From NCBI GenBank assembly GCA_015680685.1, contig MNCI01029287.1, forward strand, positions 77,768 through 141,767: 64,000 bases of DNA. Reading direction: 5' to 3'. The notes under the pieces were generated by a model, which ran no database searches, was not told where the DNA came from, and saw nothing but the letters and a program-made list of their open reading frames with translations. The translations under genes and the position numbers were made by a program. This document shows, one piece after another, positions 22,451 to 32,399 of this stretch. This stretch comes from Gnetum montanum. Its lineage: Eukaryota > Streptophyta > Gnetopsida > Gnetales > Gnetaceae. The stretch's first letter is position 1, and every line of letters starts with the position of its first letter.

Positions 22451-25400
22451 GAACTCATAATTGATCTACATTAGGAACACACCATCAAACCAAGCCATTG
22501 GAGCATACCTTATAAAGATGCCTATTGATTTCCATGAAATACTCGGCTTGGTGTAGAAACTGCTGTTTCTTTTTAACATCTAACTCTTGTGGTGTTTTTT
22601 GTGTAAGGAGATAGGTAAGAATGCTACTATACCAATTTGTCTCCATGGTTAATTGATTATTTACTACACCTGCAAAGAGGAATTCATCAAGAAAGCCATC
22701 AAAAAGTGAATATTCATCCTCTTTGTTGTCTCATCTTAACCTAGATAAATGATCAACAACAATGTTCTTGGTGCCTTTATAATCTATCATCGTAATATCG
22801 AACTCCTGTAAGATTACGAACCATAGCCCAATACATAGTGGCTAAACTTATCTATGTAAGATCGAACTCCTGTAAGATTACGAACTCTTGGTGCAATTTG
22901 GTTTATTTAGCAGGAACCAAATTGCACTATGGTCTATGTGTACAAATACCTTATAGCCCAATACATGGTGGCTAAACTTATCTAGTGCAAACACCACAGC
23001 CATTAATTCCTTTTCTGTTGTGTTGTAGTTGAGTTGTGCACCAGCAATACTTCGACTTGCACAATGAATGTAATAGGGTCATTTCTAGTCATCTAACTGT
23101 GTAAGTATGGCTCCTAGAGCATAGTTGGACATGTCAATCATTATGTGGAATGCTCTGGACTAGTTAGGAGCTTGTAGAATAGGTGTTTCTACAAGCTTCT
23201 ACTTCAAGGTTTGGAAAGCTAGTTCACATTCCCTGGTCTAATCAAAGGGTACGTCCTTTTTTGTTATTTCAACCAATGGTTTTGCAACCTTTGAAAAGTT
23301 CTCAATGAATCTTCTATAATAGCCAGTGTGTCCAAGGAATGATCAGATGTATTTTATAGTTTCAGGTTGGCACGTGATTCCTTGGATGACTTTAATCTTT
23401 TCGGGGTCTACCTCTATCCCTATTTGTGAAATCTTATGCCCTAATACTATGCCTCCTTGGACCATTAAATGGCTTTTTTGCTAGCTGAGCCTTAAATTGG
23501 TTTCAACACATTGTTTTAGTACTTGATCTAATTAGTCCAATGCTTGATCGAAGTCCGCTCCATAAGTGGATAAATCATCCATGAAGACCTCTATACCATT
23601 CCCTATTTGCTGCTAAAAGATACTTAGAACCAAACATTGAAACGTTGCAGGGGCATTGCACAAGCCAAACGACATCTATATATATGCGAATGTCCCCCAA
23701 GGACTTGTAAACGTAGTCTTGGCTTGGTCTTCTAGTGCTATTTGGATTTGGTTGTATCCACTATACCCATCCAGAAAATTATAGTAGCGATGCCTTACAA
23801 TGGTGTCTAACACTTGGTTAACAAATGGCAATGGAAAGTGGTCTTTGAATGTTGCCATGTTCAGTAGCCTAAAGTCTATACACACCCTTCATTTACCTCC
23901 CTTTTTGGGCACAATGACTAAGGGACTAACCCATTCCCTATTAGCAATGGGGTAAATGAACCTGGCTTTTAGAAGTTGTTCAATTTCTTCTTTAACCACT
24001 TGCTTCAGCTTTGGATTCAGTCATCTCTACGGTTGTCGTCGAGGCTTCATGGAGGGATCAATGTAAATTCTATGCTGGCATATCCTAGGGTCTATTCCAG
24101 TTAATTCGGGATATGACCAAGCAAAGGCTTTCAACCATTTGTTTACCATTTCAGTAGTCTCTCTTTTTGTTGAGGAGCGAGCTTAGCATTAATAATTATC
24201 GATTTTCCATTTTTGAGAAATGTATACTCCATACCGATGGGAAACGGTTTTAACTCAAGGGGCTCTTGCTTAAATTTGTCAAGGATTTCCAACTTCCCCC
24301 AGTTGATACTTTCAATGTCAAGACGTGGAAGTTGGTGATGGATTTGCTCTAACATATATATGCTATTAATATAAGTGTAAGTCAAACCCTCAGTTGGTTC
24401 CATGCATATAGTTGAATTGATCTCTTGGTTAGCTGTCAGCCATTAGGTGCCTTCCTATCTTGTGGCTACTTCATACAAGCATCTTTGTATGTTGGTTACT
24501 TGTGCACACTGGTTGCATGCATGTAATGTTAAACGTTGTACAAACCAAGACTTCTACATGCAATTACACCTTGTGTCACTATATGCGATGCATGGAACTT
24601 TATTCTTCTCAATCTTTCCAAACATGTTTTCCTTTGATATTTCTAGGGAAAGATCACGTATTCCTAGTCGCGTGTCAATTGTGCTTAACCATGCTCTTCC
24701 CATTATGATTTGGAAGTCTCGCTTTCGATTGTTAACTTGAATCACTAGGAAGTCAACTGGATACGACCACCCACAAATAGTGGTGACGATGTCCTCTACT
24801 AGTCCCAATGAAACAGTGATGGACTGGTCAACCAACTCTAAACTTATGTTACTCTTTTTCAATGGAGGCAGGTTCCAGGCTTTATACATTTCTTGAGAGA
24901 TTAAGTTGACACTAGAACCTGAATCCAAAAGAGCTTTACACGGTTCATTCCCAGTGATTTGTAGATATATAAGAGGACTTCTAGGATCAGAAAATTTCCT
25001 AGGAAGGTGGTCATTTTTAATCCAATCAGTGATGGCATGAGTCAACATGACCGTATGTGTTGGGCACGGTTTTTGGTTTGAAGGGAGTTCCAAAGATTCG
25101 TATGATGGTAAGTTATTTGGAGGATTAGCCACTTGTGGTTGTAAGGACTTAGTTGGATTTCTGGTTCTAAAGAAAGGTCTCTTCTTTGTGCAGTTGTCTG
25201 AACCAACAGTAGATTGAGGATTAACAGCCCTTGTAGTGTTACGTTGCTGCAGCTAAGTAGGGAGCTCACCCTACATAGTTGGAGCAGGTGGTAATGGAGC
25301 TAAGGGTGGAAGAGATGCAACTAGATGAGAAGGATAGTTCGTTTGTGGAACATCACCCCTAGGAGAAGGAGTTCTATAACACTCTTAGGCTTGGTGGTGA

Positions 25401-25657
25401 GGTTGAGGAGTGACATGACTAGTAGAGTCATGCAGAGAGATCAGCTACTGCACATAGTATCCATACGGGTCAGGCTAATGGTAAGGGTACTGTTGACATG
25501 GTGGTGGCATTTCCCACGATTGTGGGTGCTGCCATTGTTGATATTACTCATTTGGTTATGGTGGAGTTCCACTTGGATAATATGCCAAGGGTTGGTGGAA
25601 CTACCTTGGGTTACCTTGAGGATAAGATAACCTTCGGGGGGTTTGCCTTCTGTTTAA

Positions 25658-27584
25658 TCATGGGTTGAGTGCATACACCCCAAATTCCTGTAGATGTGAG
25701 ATTACAAGGAAACATCCCTTAGGATGGTCATATTGGCATATCTCACATCCACCATCATTATTTGTATCTAAATCCACAACCTCTTTGATGATGGCCACTT
25801 TACCCTTACCTTTGTTACATGCATATTCAGCTTCTCTCTTTTTTCCCCTTTCTCGATCATCACTTTGTTCCCTAGACTCCTCTACTATTTTAAGAACGGT
25901 TTGAAATTTATTATCTAGAGAGTCCCACATTTGATCTACCTTTGCCGATACTTTTGATGCAAATTTTTGAATGGGCAAAGTTTTCTTATTCACCATCTCT
26001 TCAAGTGGTGACTCTTCTTCATCCTTATAAAATCTAACTCCCTTCTCTCGAAGGGAAGGATCTTTGTTATATTCTTCCATACTTTCTCTTTTCCTTAACT
26101 CACCTTCCTCTTTAGCAACTTGCTTTAACAATCTTTGTACTTGATGGGCCCTAAGCTTAGATAGCCTTCCTTGGGCATAAGTCCCAAGGGTTCTTCACAT
26201 TTCATGCCTAAGCCCATCTACAAGATGTCGTAGTTGTTCCCTCTATGAGTAACCACGGCCTAGGCAACCATGTAACAATGCATAAGGGTTCATGTTCTCC
26301 TTGTTTCGATCCTTGGATTTGCTTTCATAGGTTGGATACTCGGGAGTACGTTTGATACTTATCATTGAACAGTTCTAACATGATACTCCATCAGCAAATG
26401 GACTCCGGTTCTAAGGACCAGTATTAGCTTTCCACTTCCTTGATCAATGTCGGTGGAAACAACTTGAGCTTTTGCCACTTATTTTCTATGTTTTGCAAGG
26501 CACATGCATTGTGAAATGCTTGCAAATGATTTTGAGGATAAACATTGTATCCCCCTTCAAATCGTGGTATATTATTCATGTCCAATCTTTTGATCCTACT
26601 GTCTTTTTGGTGCCTTATTGGGATTCTAACAACCTCAGTTATATCTAGCATACGTTGGGTAGTGAGTAGGAGTTCATCATGATCATATTCTCTATGACAT
26701 CTATGATGCCTATGTTGTTCCCTACTCTTCCTTATTTTGCAGTGTGTTTCTCTAGAATGCCCTCGTCCCCTTTCTTGACTGTTTTGTCTATTATTCCTGT
26801 TTCGCCTACCATTATCCTCAAGGTCTTTCCCTCTGCGACTACATTTCGATCCTAAAGGAGGGAGGGAAGGAGATGATGGAGGTGAAGAGGGAGGAGGACC
26901 ATCACCATAATGGTGCCAACATTCCTTCTCTTCGGTGGTCGGGGCCTTGATCGCGGTTACGATCAGAATGTCCATCTTTGTCATGTGTTCGTGTTCCTTT
27001 TTTAGATCCTTTGTGTCCATCGGTACCAGAATCCGGGTTATGGATAGTTGAGTGAAGATTTTGATACACAATCCCTTGATCGAAGTCAACGAGAGGAACA
27101 TCATTGTGTGGAAGACCTCCTAAGGCAGGTTCACCATCCTCATTTTTACCTATGACATATGGGACATCTAGCGACCACTTCCCCTTCAAGATTTATGATG
27201 TCTCTCCTGTTGTAAGTTCCTTTGATGTTGTGCCTTTGTGGATCGATACTCTCTTAAGTTGTGTTCATGCACAACATACTTTGCCTGTAAGTGCTACATA
27301 CCAATTTGTGTGAGAGCACGAAGAAGCATGCTTGGGACTGAACGATCGAGAGGTAACACTATGTTACCTTCTAAATCACGCCAACATAGTTGCTCATCCT
27401 GGTGGAGGATAAAGGTAAAGTTTGGTATATACTCATCGGGATGAACGTATACCACACGAAACTCTTGGGGCACTTGCAGGTCATCATGTGTACTACACCT
27501 CTGATTATTCGTTGTGTCAAACCTAGGCGGTGAAACACTCTCGTAAGAAGAAGGAGACATGATTAATTCTTTAGTGTTCAACAC
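25658..27584 (-). pseudogene. Athila-like gag of element 1
   Basis: Capsid/nucleocapsid precursor in broken frames. The N-terminal part is 27584-27294 (M at 27584, or the inner MSPSSYES start). An Arg/Ser/His-rich linker (RRGKDLEDNGRRNRNNRQ) is followed by the capsid domain with IPRFEGGYNVYPQNHLQAFHNACALQNIENKWQKLKLFPP (about 26575-26450). A Glu/Lys-rich stretch at 26131-25800 has coiled-coil character. Near the end CEICQYDHPKGC fits a zinc knuckle with spacing C-X2-C-X3-H-X3-C. The next gag in the window (58634-60751) has the same order. At least four frame breaks are visible. Confidence 0.85.
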
Positions 27585-27688
27585 TTTTCTCTTCTCTTTT
27601 CTAATAATTTTAAAATAACCAACCTTAAGGGTTCATTCCAATGATGGGAAGATTTCCTAAGTTCTATTTAGCACACAAACAACAAAAG

Positions 27689-27706
27689 TCCCCGGCAACG
27701 GTGCCA
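27689..27706 (-). other. Primer-binding site, tRNA-Asp type
   Basis: The plus strand reads TCCCCGGCAACGGTGCCA, one base before the LTR. The 3' end of plant tRNA-Asp(GUC) is the same apart from one transition (C for T). Athila-type elements are known to use this tRNA. Confidence 0.9.
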
Positions 27707-27707
27707 A

Positions 27708-28549
27708 TGATGAGCGGCGAGGTATCCCTATGCTCAACCATATGAATACGAGCATCCACGCACAATCCAATCGAATTACAAGGACTAAGTGCTTATGCAC
27801 CTTTACAGAACAAGGACAGGTTAGTTAATCATTGTCTTCCCAAGCTCACTTGTATAGCACAATTGTATGGTGAAGTAAACTTGAGGTATATGATTTTTAT
27901 ATATTTTTATGTTTTATGTCCTGGTGCTAAAAAGGGAGAAGTGAAATAATTAAGTAACTAATTTAATTTAACTAATCAACTATGCTCTAAGTAGTCCTAA
28001 TACTAGCATCCGTTCCCACTTGTCATACACATCCTAAACCCATGTAGCACTGCTGGGATTACCAAACGCTAATCATTATTGGGTTACCAAGTGTTCCACA
28101 CATGCTCGAAGTGGTTGAACTGAGTGTGCTTACTTGGAAGAATTAATAGGATGAGAGAGAAAACATTAATTAACTACAAAAATCATTAAATAACTATAAA
28201 TAACATAAAGGGTAAGAGATAATCTATTTTGAATGCTACAAGGATTATCACAAAGTTCATCTTTATTTTCGGCCACAAGGTGTGCTCAAGTACACAATAC
28301 TCAAATAAAGATTTGTTCGCTTTATGACTCCTACTGTAGGCACTCAGAAATAATTCTAACTCTAAGAAGGGAAAAGTGCAGGAGTTTGGGTAAGGGAGTA
28401 AGAGACTAAATTAACCTATTGCCAAACCAAGTGCGCTTGCCTCTTATTTATGGGTGGCGAGACAGGCTCCCACATCGGATGTCCGATATCACTTGGCAAG
28501 CTTCGATATCGTGGACTCGATATCGCGGATGCGATATCACGGTTCATCA
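27708..28549 (-). repeat. 5' LTR of Athila-like element 1
   Basis: 842 bp direct repeat of 18597-19448. GATATC motifs start (plus-strand coordinates) at 28485, 28505, 28519 and 28533. The TATA box has decayed to CATAAAT (28453-28447, minus strand). Differences from the 3' LTR are mostly transitions. It is followed on the plus strand by the TSD ATGTT. Confidence 0.9.
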
Positions 28550-28554
28550 ATGTT

Positions 28555-30843
28555 CCATCCATTTTTGGATAAGTTTGTGGTAGTATACCTAGATGACATT
28601 TTAATGTACTCTCATTCAATGAGTGAGCATGTTAAACTTTTAGATTTGATATTCTCAAAGTTGCGAGAACACAAATTATACATCAAGTAGGAGAAGTGTG
28701 AGTTCACAAAGCTAGAATTGAAGATTTTGAGCCACATCATTAGGGGTGGCAAGGTCAGTCTATATCCAAAGAAGGTAGAAGAAATTGCTGCCTGGTCTAC
28801 TCCAAAAGATGTGCATCAATTGTGATAGTTTCTAAGTTTGGTGAGTTATTATCAAAGGTTTGTTCAAGGATTCTTTAGTGTGACTACTGCTTTAAAAAAC
28901 CTACAAAAGAAGGTCGTGTGGAATTGGAGTTTTCAATGCCAAGAAGCATTTGAAAATTTTAGAAGGGCCCTCATGATGCATCTAGTGTTGGCTCTCCATA
29001 ACTTCTTGAAATCATTCAAAGTTCATATAGATGCTTCAAATGAGACAATTGGTGGGGTCCTTTTGCAAGATCATCATCTGATAGCGTTTGAGTTGAAAAA
29101 GTTGAATCACATTAAGTAGTTGTGGTTGGTGCATCAAAAAGAGAAGTTTGCCATTATGCATTACCTTTGCACTTGGTGACATTACCTAATTGGTGGGTCT
29201 ATGATAGTAAAGAATGATAATACTACCACAAGCTACCTCTTAAATCAGTCCAAGCTAAAGTCAAAGCAAGCTTGATGGTTGAGCATGTTATAAGAGTTTA
29301 ACCTTTAGTTTATCTATCAACTAGGAAGGGAGAATGTGATGGCATATGCATTGAGCAGGTGCCCATAGCTAAATGCACTAGAAGTTGTAAGGCAACCAAA
29401 TCATTCAAGGATGATGGCTATGGCTGACCATGAACTCCTGTGAGATATCAAAGGAGGATTGTAGCATGATTAATGTGCCCAAGAGTTACTAAAGCTAGCT
29501 CATGATGACATTGACTTGAAATTTAGTGAAATTGATGGCCTACTCTTGTTCAAAGGAACTTGGGTTTATGTTCTAGACTATGATGCATTACATTTCAAGA
29601 TTATTGATGAGTACCATAGCACTCTCTGGATAGGTAATCTAAGGCACAAATGCACAGTGGCATTAGTTAAAAGATAATTCTATTGGCCTAATTTGGGGGT
29701 TGATGTTGCAAACTTCGTGTGGAGTTGCCTTGTCTGTCAACAAGATAAGAACTTGAATGAGAAACCTAGTGGACTATTTCATCTAGTGGAGATTCCAAAA
29801 TCCATGGATTTCATCACAGGACTTCCCATAGTATAAGAATATTTTAGCATCATTATAGTTATGGATAGTTCTCAAAGTATGTCATCTTCATCCCGTGCTC
29901 AACTCCTTGCACGACTAAGGATGCAGCATCCTTGTTCTTCAATAATGTCATTTTTTGGTTCAATTTACCATCAAGCATCATTTCAGGTCATGACTCTCAT
30001 TTCACGGGAGATTTTTGCCAAAATTTATTTTAAATACTAGGAACAAAGTTGCAAATGTCCTCGGGATACCACCCTCAAATAGACAAAAAAATACAATGGG
30101 TTAATAGGGTTCTCAAAAAATATCTACAACATTTCATTTGGTTCGATCAAACAAACTTGGTGTCCTTACTTGCAGTGGTTCAATTTAGTTATAATATCTA
30201 AAAATCCTTGGCCACATGATTTTCCCTAGCAGAGTTGATCTTGGGAAGGCACCCATTAGTTCCTTAATTGGTGGAAACCTCCCATCGAGGGTTGAATCCC
30301 TTGGCAGATGAGTTCATTAAGTCTTGGTCAGATCGCATTAAGGTCACTTGAGTGTACTTGGAGAAGGTAGTGCAACACATGAAAAAGAATGTAGATACAA
30401 AAAGGAGGCCATTAAAATTTGCAGTTAGAGAGTGGACATTACTGAAGATGGATCATGTGGGGCAGATAAGGCCAAATAAGGGGGCTAGCCATAAGTTCCT
30501 TAGGAATTATGATGGACCTTTCAAGGTCCTTTCTTGGGTTAATCTGGTTGCCTATAAGCTACAACTATCATCTTGCTTAGCCAAATATCATATGGTATTT
30601 CATGTGTTCATGCTTAAAAAGTTTAATCTTGGGGAAACAGATCTTTCCACATTAAATTCCAGAGGACCTCCAAATATTAAAGCAATTAAAGGTAGATGGA
30701 TTCACTCCATCATCAACATGCGCACCACGGGATGCACTTTGGATCAAAAGGTGGAATTTCTTATGCATTGGCACGAAATGTCCTTGGAGGAAGACACATG
30801 GGAGAAATGGAAAAACCCTCCAAAACAAACATACTTTCATTGA
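28555..30843 (+). pseudogene. Chromodomain-type pol, C-terminal part (RT, RNase H, integrase, chromodomain)
   Basis: Resumes the host RT exactly after the TSD. FVVVYLDDILMYS at about 28570-28612 keeps the YLDD catalytic box. RNase H follows with VHIDASNETIGGVLLQ near 29017-29070. Integrase runs from about 29560 to 30340: zinc finger with SCLVCQQDKN; core with SMDFITGLP; the second catalytic position is SGHDSHFT (Gly for Asp); the third is Gln in IDKKIQWVNR. An open 163-codon stretch 30352-30843 ends in a chromodomain-like segment (IKGRWIHSIINMRTTGCTLDQ ... FLMHWHEMSLEEDTWE). Several stops and frameshifts are present before 30352. Confidence 0.85.
30690..30843 (+). pseudogene. Chromodomain at the end of integrase
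   Basis: The pattern of a chromodomain is seen: a hydrophobic start (WIHSIINMR), then KVEFLMHWHEMSLEEDTWEKW. It fits the 'eyLVKWkGy...e.tWEp' core of chromoviruses, whose chromodomain recognises histone marks and guides integration. The first aromatic cage residue appears lost; two Trp remain. The reading frame is open to its stop at 30841. Confidence 0.7.
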
Positions 30844-31473
30844 GAATTTTTGTGTAAAAAACCACATTGATTTGCCATTATGGATGTACATGGGTGCTCA
30901 ACCAAAGGCAGCCACTAGATGATGGAAGTCATAGTGAAGGGAGGCATATAAGAAAAAAGGGAACAATTTGGAGGAGGTGCTCAAGTGGATCTGAGATGGA
31001 CCACTTTTTGAGAGGTAGAGAATTGATGTCTCCCCTTTCAGTTATGGAGTAGGTAATGCCACAGTATGGCTAAATCCCAAGATCCCTGCACATGTTGGTG
31101 AAAGGCTCACTAGGCATGGGGAGTGGTTCCCCTAAGGTACGAGTAGCCTTCCCTTGGAAGTAGTTGGATTGACTATAGTCTCTTGTTTCACAACAAGAGA
31201 TAGAGGACTGACTCGCATGTAAAGCGAGTAGATTTCGCTTTGGGTAGAAAGGTTGGTAGAGTTTGCATGAACTTCTCTAAGCCTTTGTTGGGAGGATAGG
31301 ATGAGTTCAACACTTTGGCTTTGCAATTGATGAATCCTAGTTGTTGGACCTCTTATATACAATAGTCGAATGGACTTCTAAATATTTGAGGTCCCTTGAT
31401 ATCCATTTATGATTCTTCATATTTGAAACAAGTACATTCTCTAAGGACGTTGCTTCTTTCAAGTGGGGGAGAG
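30844..31473 (+). other. 3' untranslated region of the chromodomain-type element
   Basis: 630 bases with no convincing gene. It ends in AAGTGGGGGAGAG (31461-31473), a polypurine tract directly before the LTR start TGTAGGAAAAC. Confidence 0.5.
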
Positions 31474-31975
31474 TGTAGGAAAACATGCCTTAGTGGATCA
31501 AAGATTGTTTCCCTCTTGAATGGGGGTTGGACGAGCATGGAGATCCTTTGTGGTTCTATGCTATCTTAACTATCATGTAGAACTAAATGAGACTTGATTC
31601 TATGGTGGTCATAGATATGTAGGTAGTTTGGGGTGGATAATCCAATTGCAGTTCTTGGGGTGGATAATCCAATTGCAATTCTTTGCCAAACCTTGTACTA
31701 GATTGTGAGAGATTTAGGGGTAAGGCAACCCCTTGTAGATACATCGTCGCACCCTATCGATGGTGTCTACAAGGGTTGATTGAGTACTTACACGTTAGTC
31801 CTCATTTGATGTTATAGATGACACTGCTAGACATGGTTTGAATATGATATATGCAATTGGTTTTTTGTGGCGTACTCCATCTTGAGTTCACTTTGGGTCA
31901 CCAATTGAATCAAGAGTCAAGGGTGGTGTTGAATGGTACTTTTCCAAAGTAGGTACACCATGACTAATTGGAAGG
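31474..31975 (+). repeat. 3' LTR of the chromodomain-type element (end approximate)
   Basis: Starts TGTAGGAAAAC after a polypurine tract. Contains a tandem duplication of 28 bases (TTGGGGTGGATAATCCAATT core) at 31627-31683. No other copy is in the window, so the right end is inferred from the start of the SINE at about 31979. The 5' LTR was not found. Confidence 0.5.
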
Positions 31976-31978
31976 GAA

Positions 31979-32110
31979 AGTATACACCCTAAAATATATA
32001 GTCCAATTATAACTTTATAATTTAGCATTGCTCATAAAAATTAAACCCACAACTTAAAAATTTCAAATCATGAATTTTACCACTAACTAATTTTACCCGG
32101 ACCTTGATAA
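31979..32110 (-). mobile_element. tRNA-derived SINE relic upstream of the kinase gene
   Basis: On the minus strand it shows a degraded A box (TTAGTGGTAAAA), a B-box remnant and a tail shared with the copies at 46990 and 61945 (TATAAAGTTATAATTGGACT). It lies 290 bases upstream of the kinase start codon. It is the most decayed copy. Confidence 0.5.
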
Positions 32111-32399
32111 AGAATGTTACTACTAAACTAATTCTACCGCGATATGCTTAGTAAAGATATTTACTGAACCAAAGCGTGAGTGACCGATCAAAAGTTTTAC
32201 CACTAGACTAATTCCCTCACTAGCCTAATTCCCTACAAAACTTGCAAAACTTGCATATGACGCAAGACTCCTTGTGTCGGGCTTGTGGTCTTTAAAATAC
32301 CTGCGTTGTTGTGCCAAGCTAATTACCTGGCGGTAATGTGTACGTTGGAGGCATAATCCTATTTTCAGCGGAAAGTGCGGATCGCTGTAAATTTGAACA
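32111..32399 (+). promoter_or_regulatory. Probable promoter and 5' UTR of the kinase gene
   Basis: The 290 bases between the SINE relic and the start codon have no other feature. No clear TATA box was seen. The last 60 bases lead to AACAATGG, a good plant start context. Confidence 0.4.

Larger units (their letters stand above)
21288..25269 (-). pseudogene. Athila-like pol of element 1 (protease, RT, RNase H, integrase)
   Basis: Reads right to left. Protease: ALLDSGSSVNLIS and IIMGRAWLST inside an open 192-codon stretch at 25132-24554, with the D-S-G active site intact. RT: pre-domain 24403-24143, then MCIDFRLLNMATFKDHFPLPF and FLDGYSGYNQIQI at 23885-23676, and the catalytic box FMDD kept near 23570. 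RNase H region about 23250-22700. Integrase: zinc-finger remnant with CECYQC, core with WEIDFMGPI at 22385-22017, and C-terminal part down to about 21340. Frameshifts and stops separate these pieces. Integrase lacks the second catalytic Asp (GNG where DNG is expected). Confidence 0.85.
18597..28549 (-). mobile_element. Full-length Athila-like Ty3/gypsy element 1 (9.95 kb), minus strand
   Basis: Complete by structure: 5' LTR 28549-27708, tRNA-Asp primer site 27706-27689, gag about 27584-25658, pol (protease, RT, RNase H, integrase) about 25269-21288, internal polypurine motif near 21310, noncoding 3' region, 3' polypurine tract 19461-19449, and 3' LTR 19448-18597. TSD is ATGTT. The Athila assignment rests on the tRNA-Asp primer site, FLDGYSGYNQIQIALEDQAKTTF in RT, the gag domain and the unusually long 3' region. 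ORF3 is deleted here, unlike element 2. All frames are broken, but the LTRs differ less from each other than those of element 2 do, so it is probably the younger copy. Confidence 0.9.
11860..31975 (+). mobile_element. Chromodomain-type Ty3/gypsy element, split by two later insertions, 5' part missing
   Basis: Host of the nest. Its own pieces are protease (11860-12184), protease-RT linker and RT N-terminal part (17903-18596), RT C-terminal part through integrase and chromodomain (28555-30843), a 3' UTR and the start of a 3' LTR at 31474. The copia-like element sits between the first two pieces and the Athila-like element between the next two, each flanked by a perfect 5-bp TSD. Removing the Athila-like insert and one TSD copy makes the RT frame continuous, which proves the order of events. 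Gag and 5' LTR were not found. The right boundary is approximate. Confidence 0.85.

Noticed and set aside
24447-24740. Plus-strand open stretch of 97 codons
   Set aside because: It is the antisense shadow of the Athila-like protease region, which has clear motifs on the minus strand.
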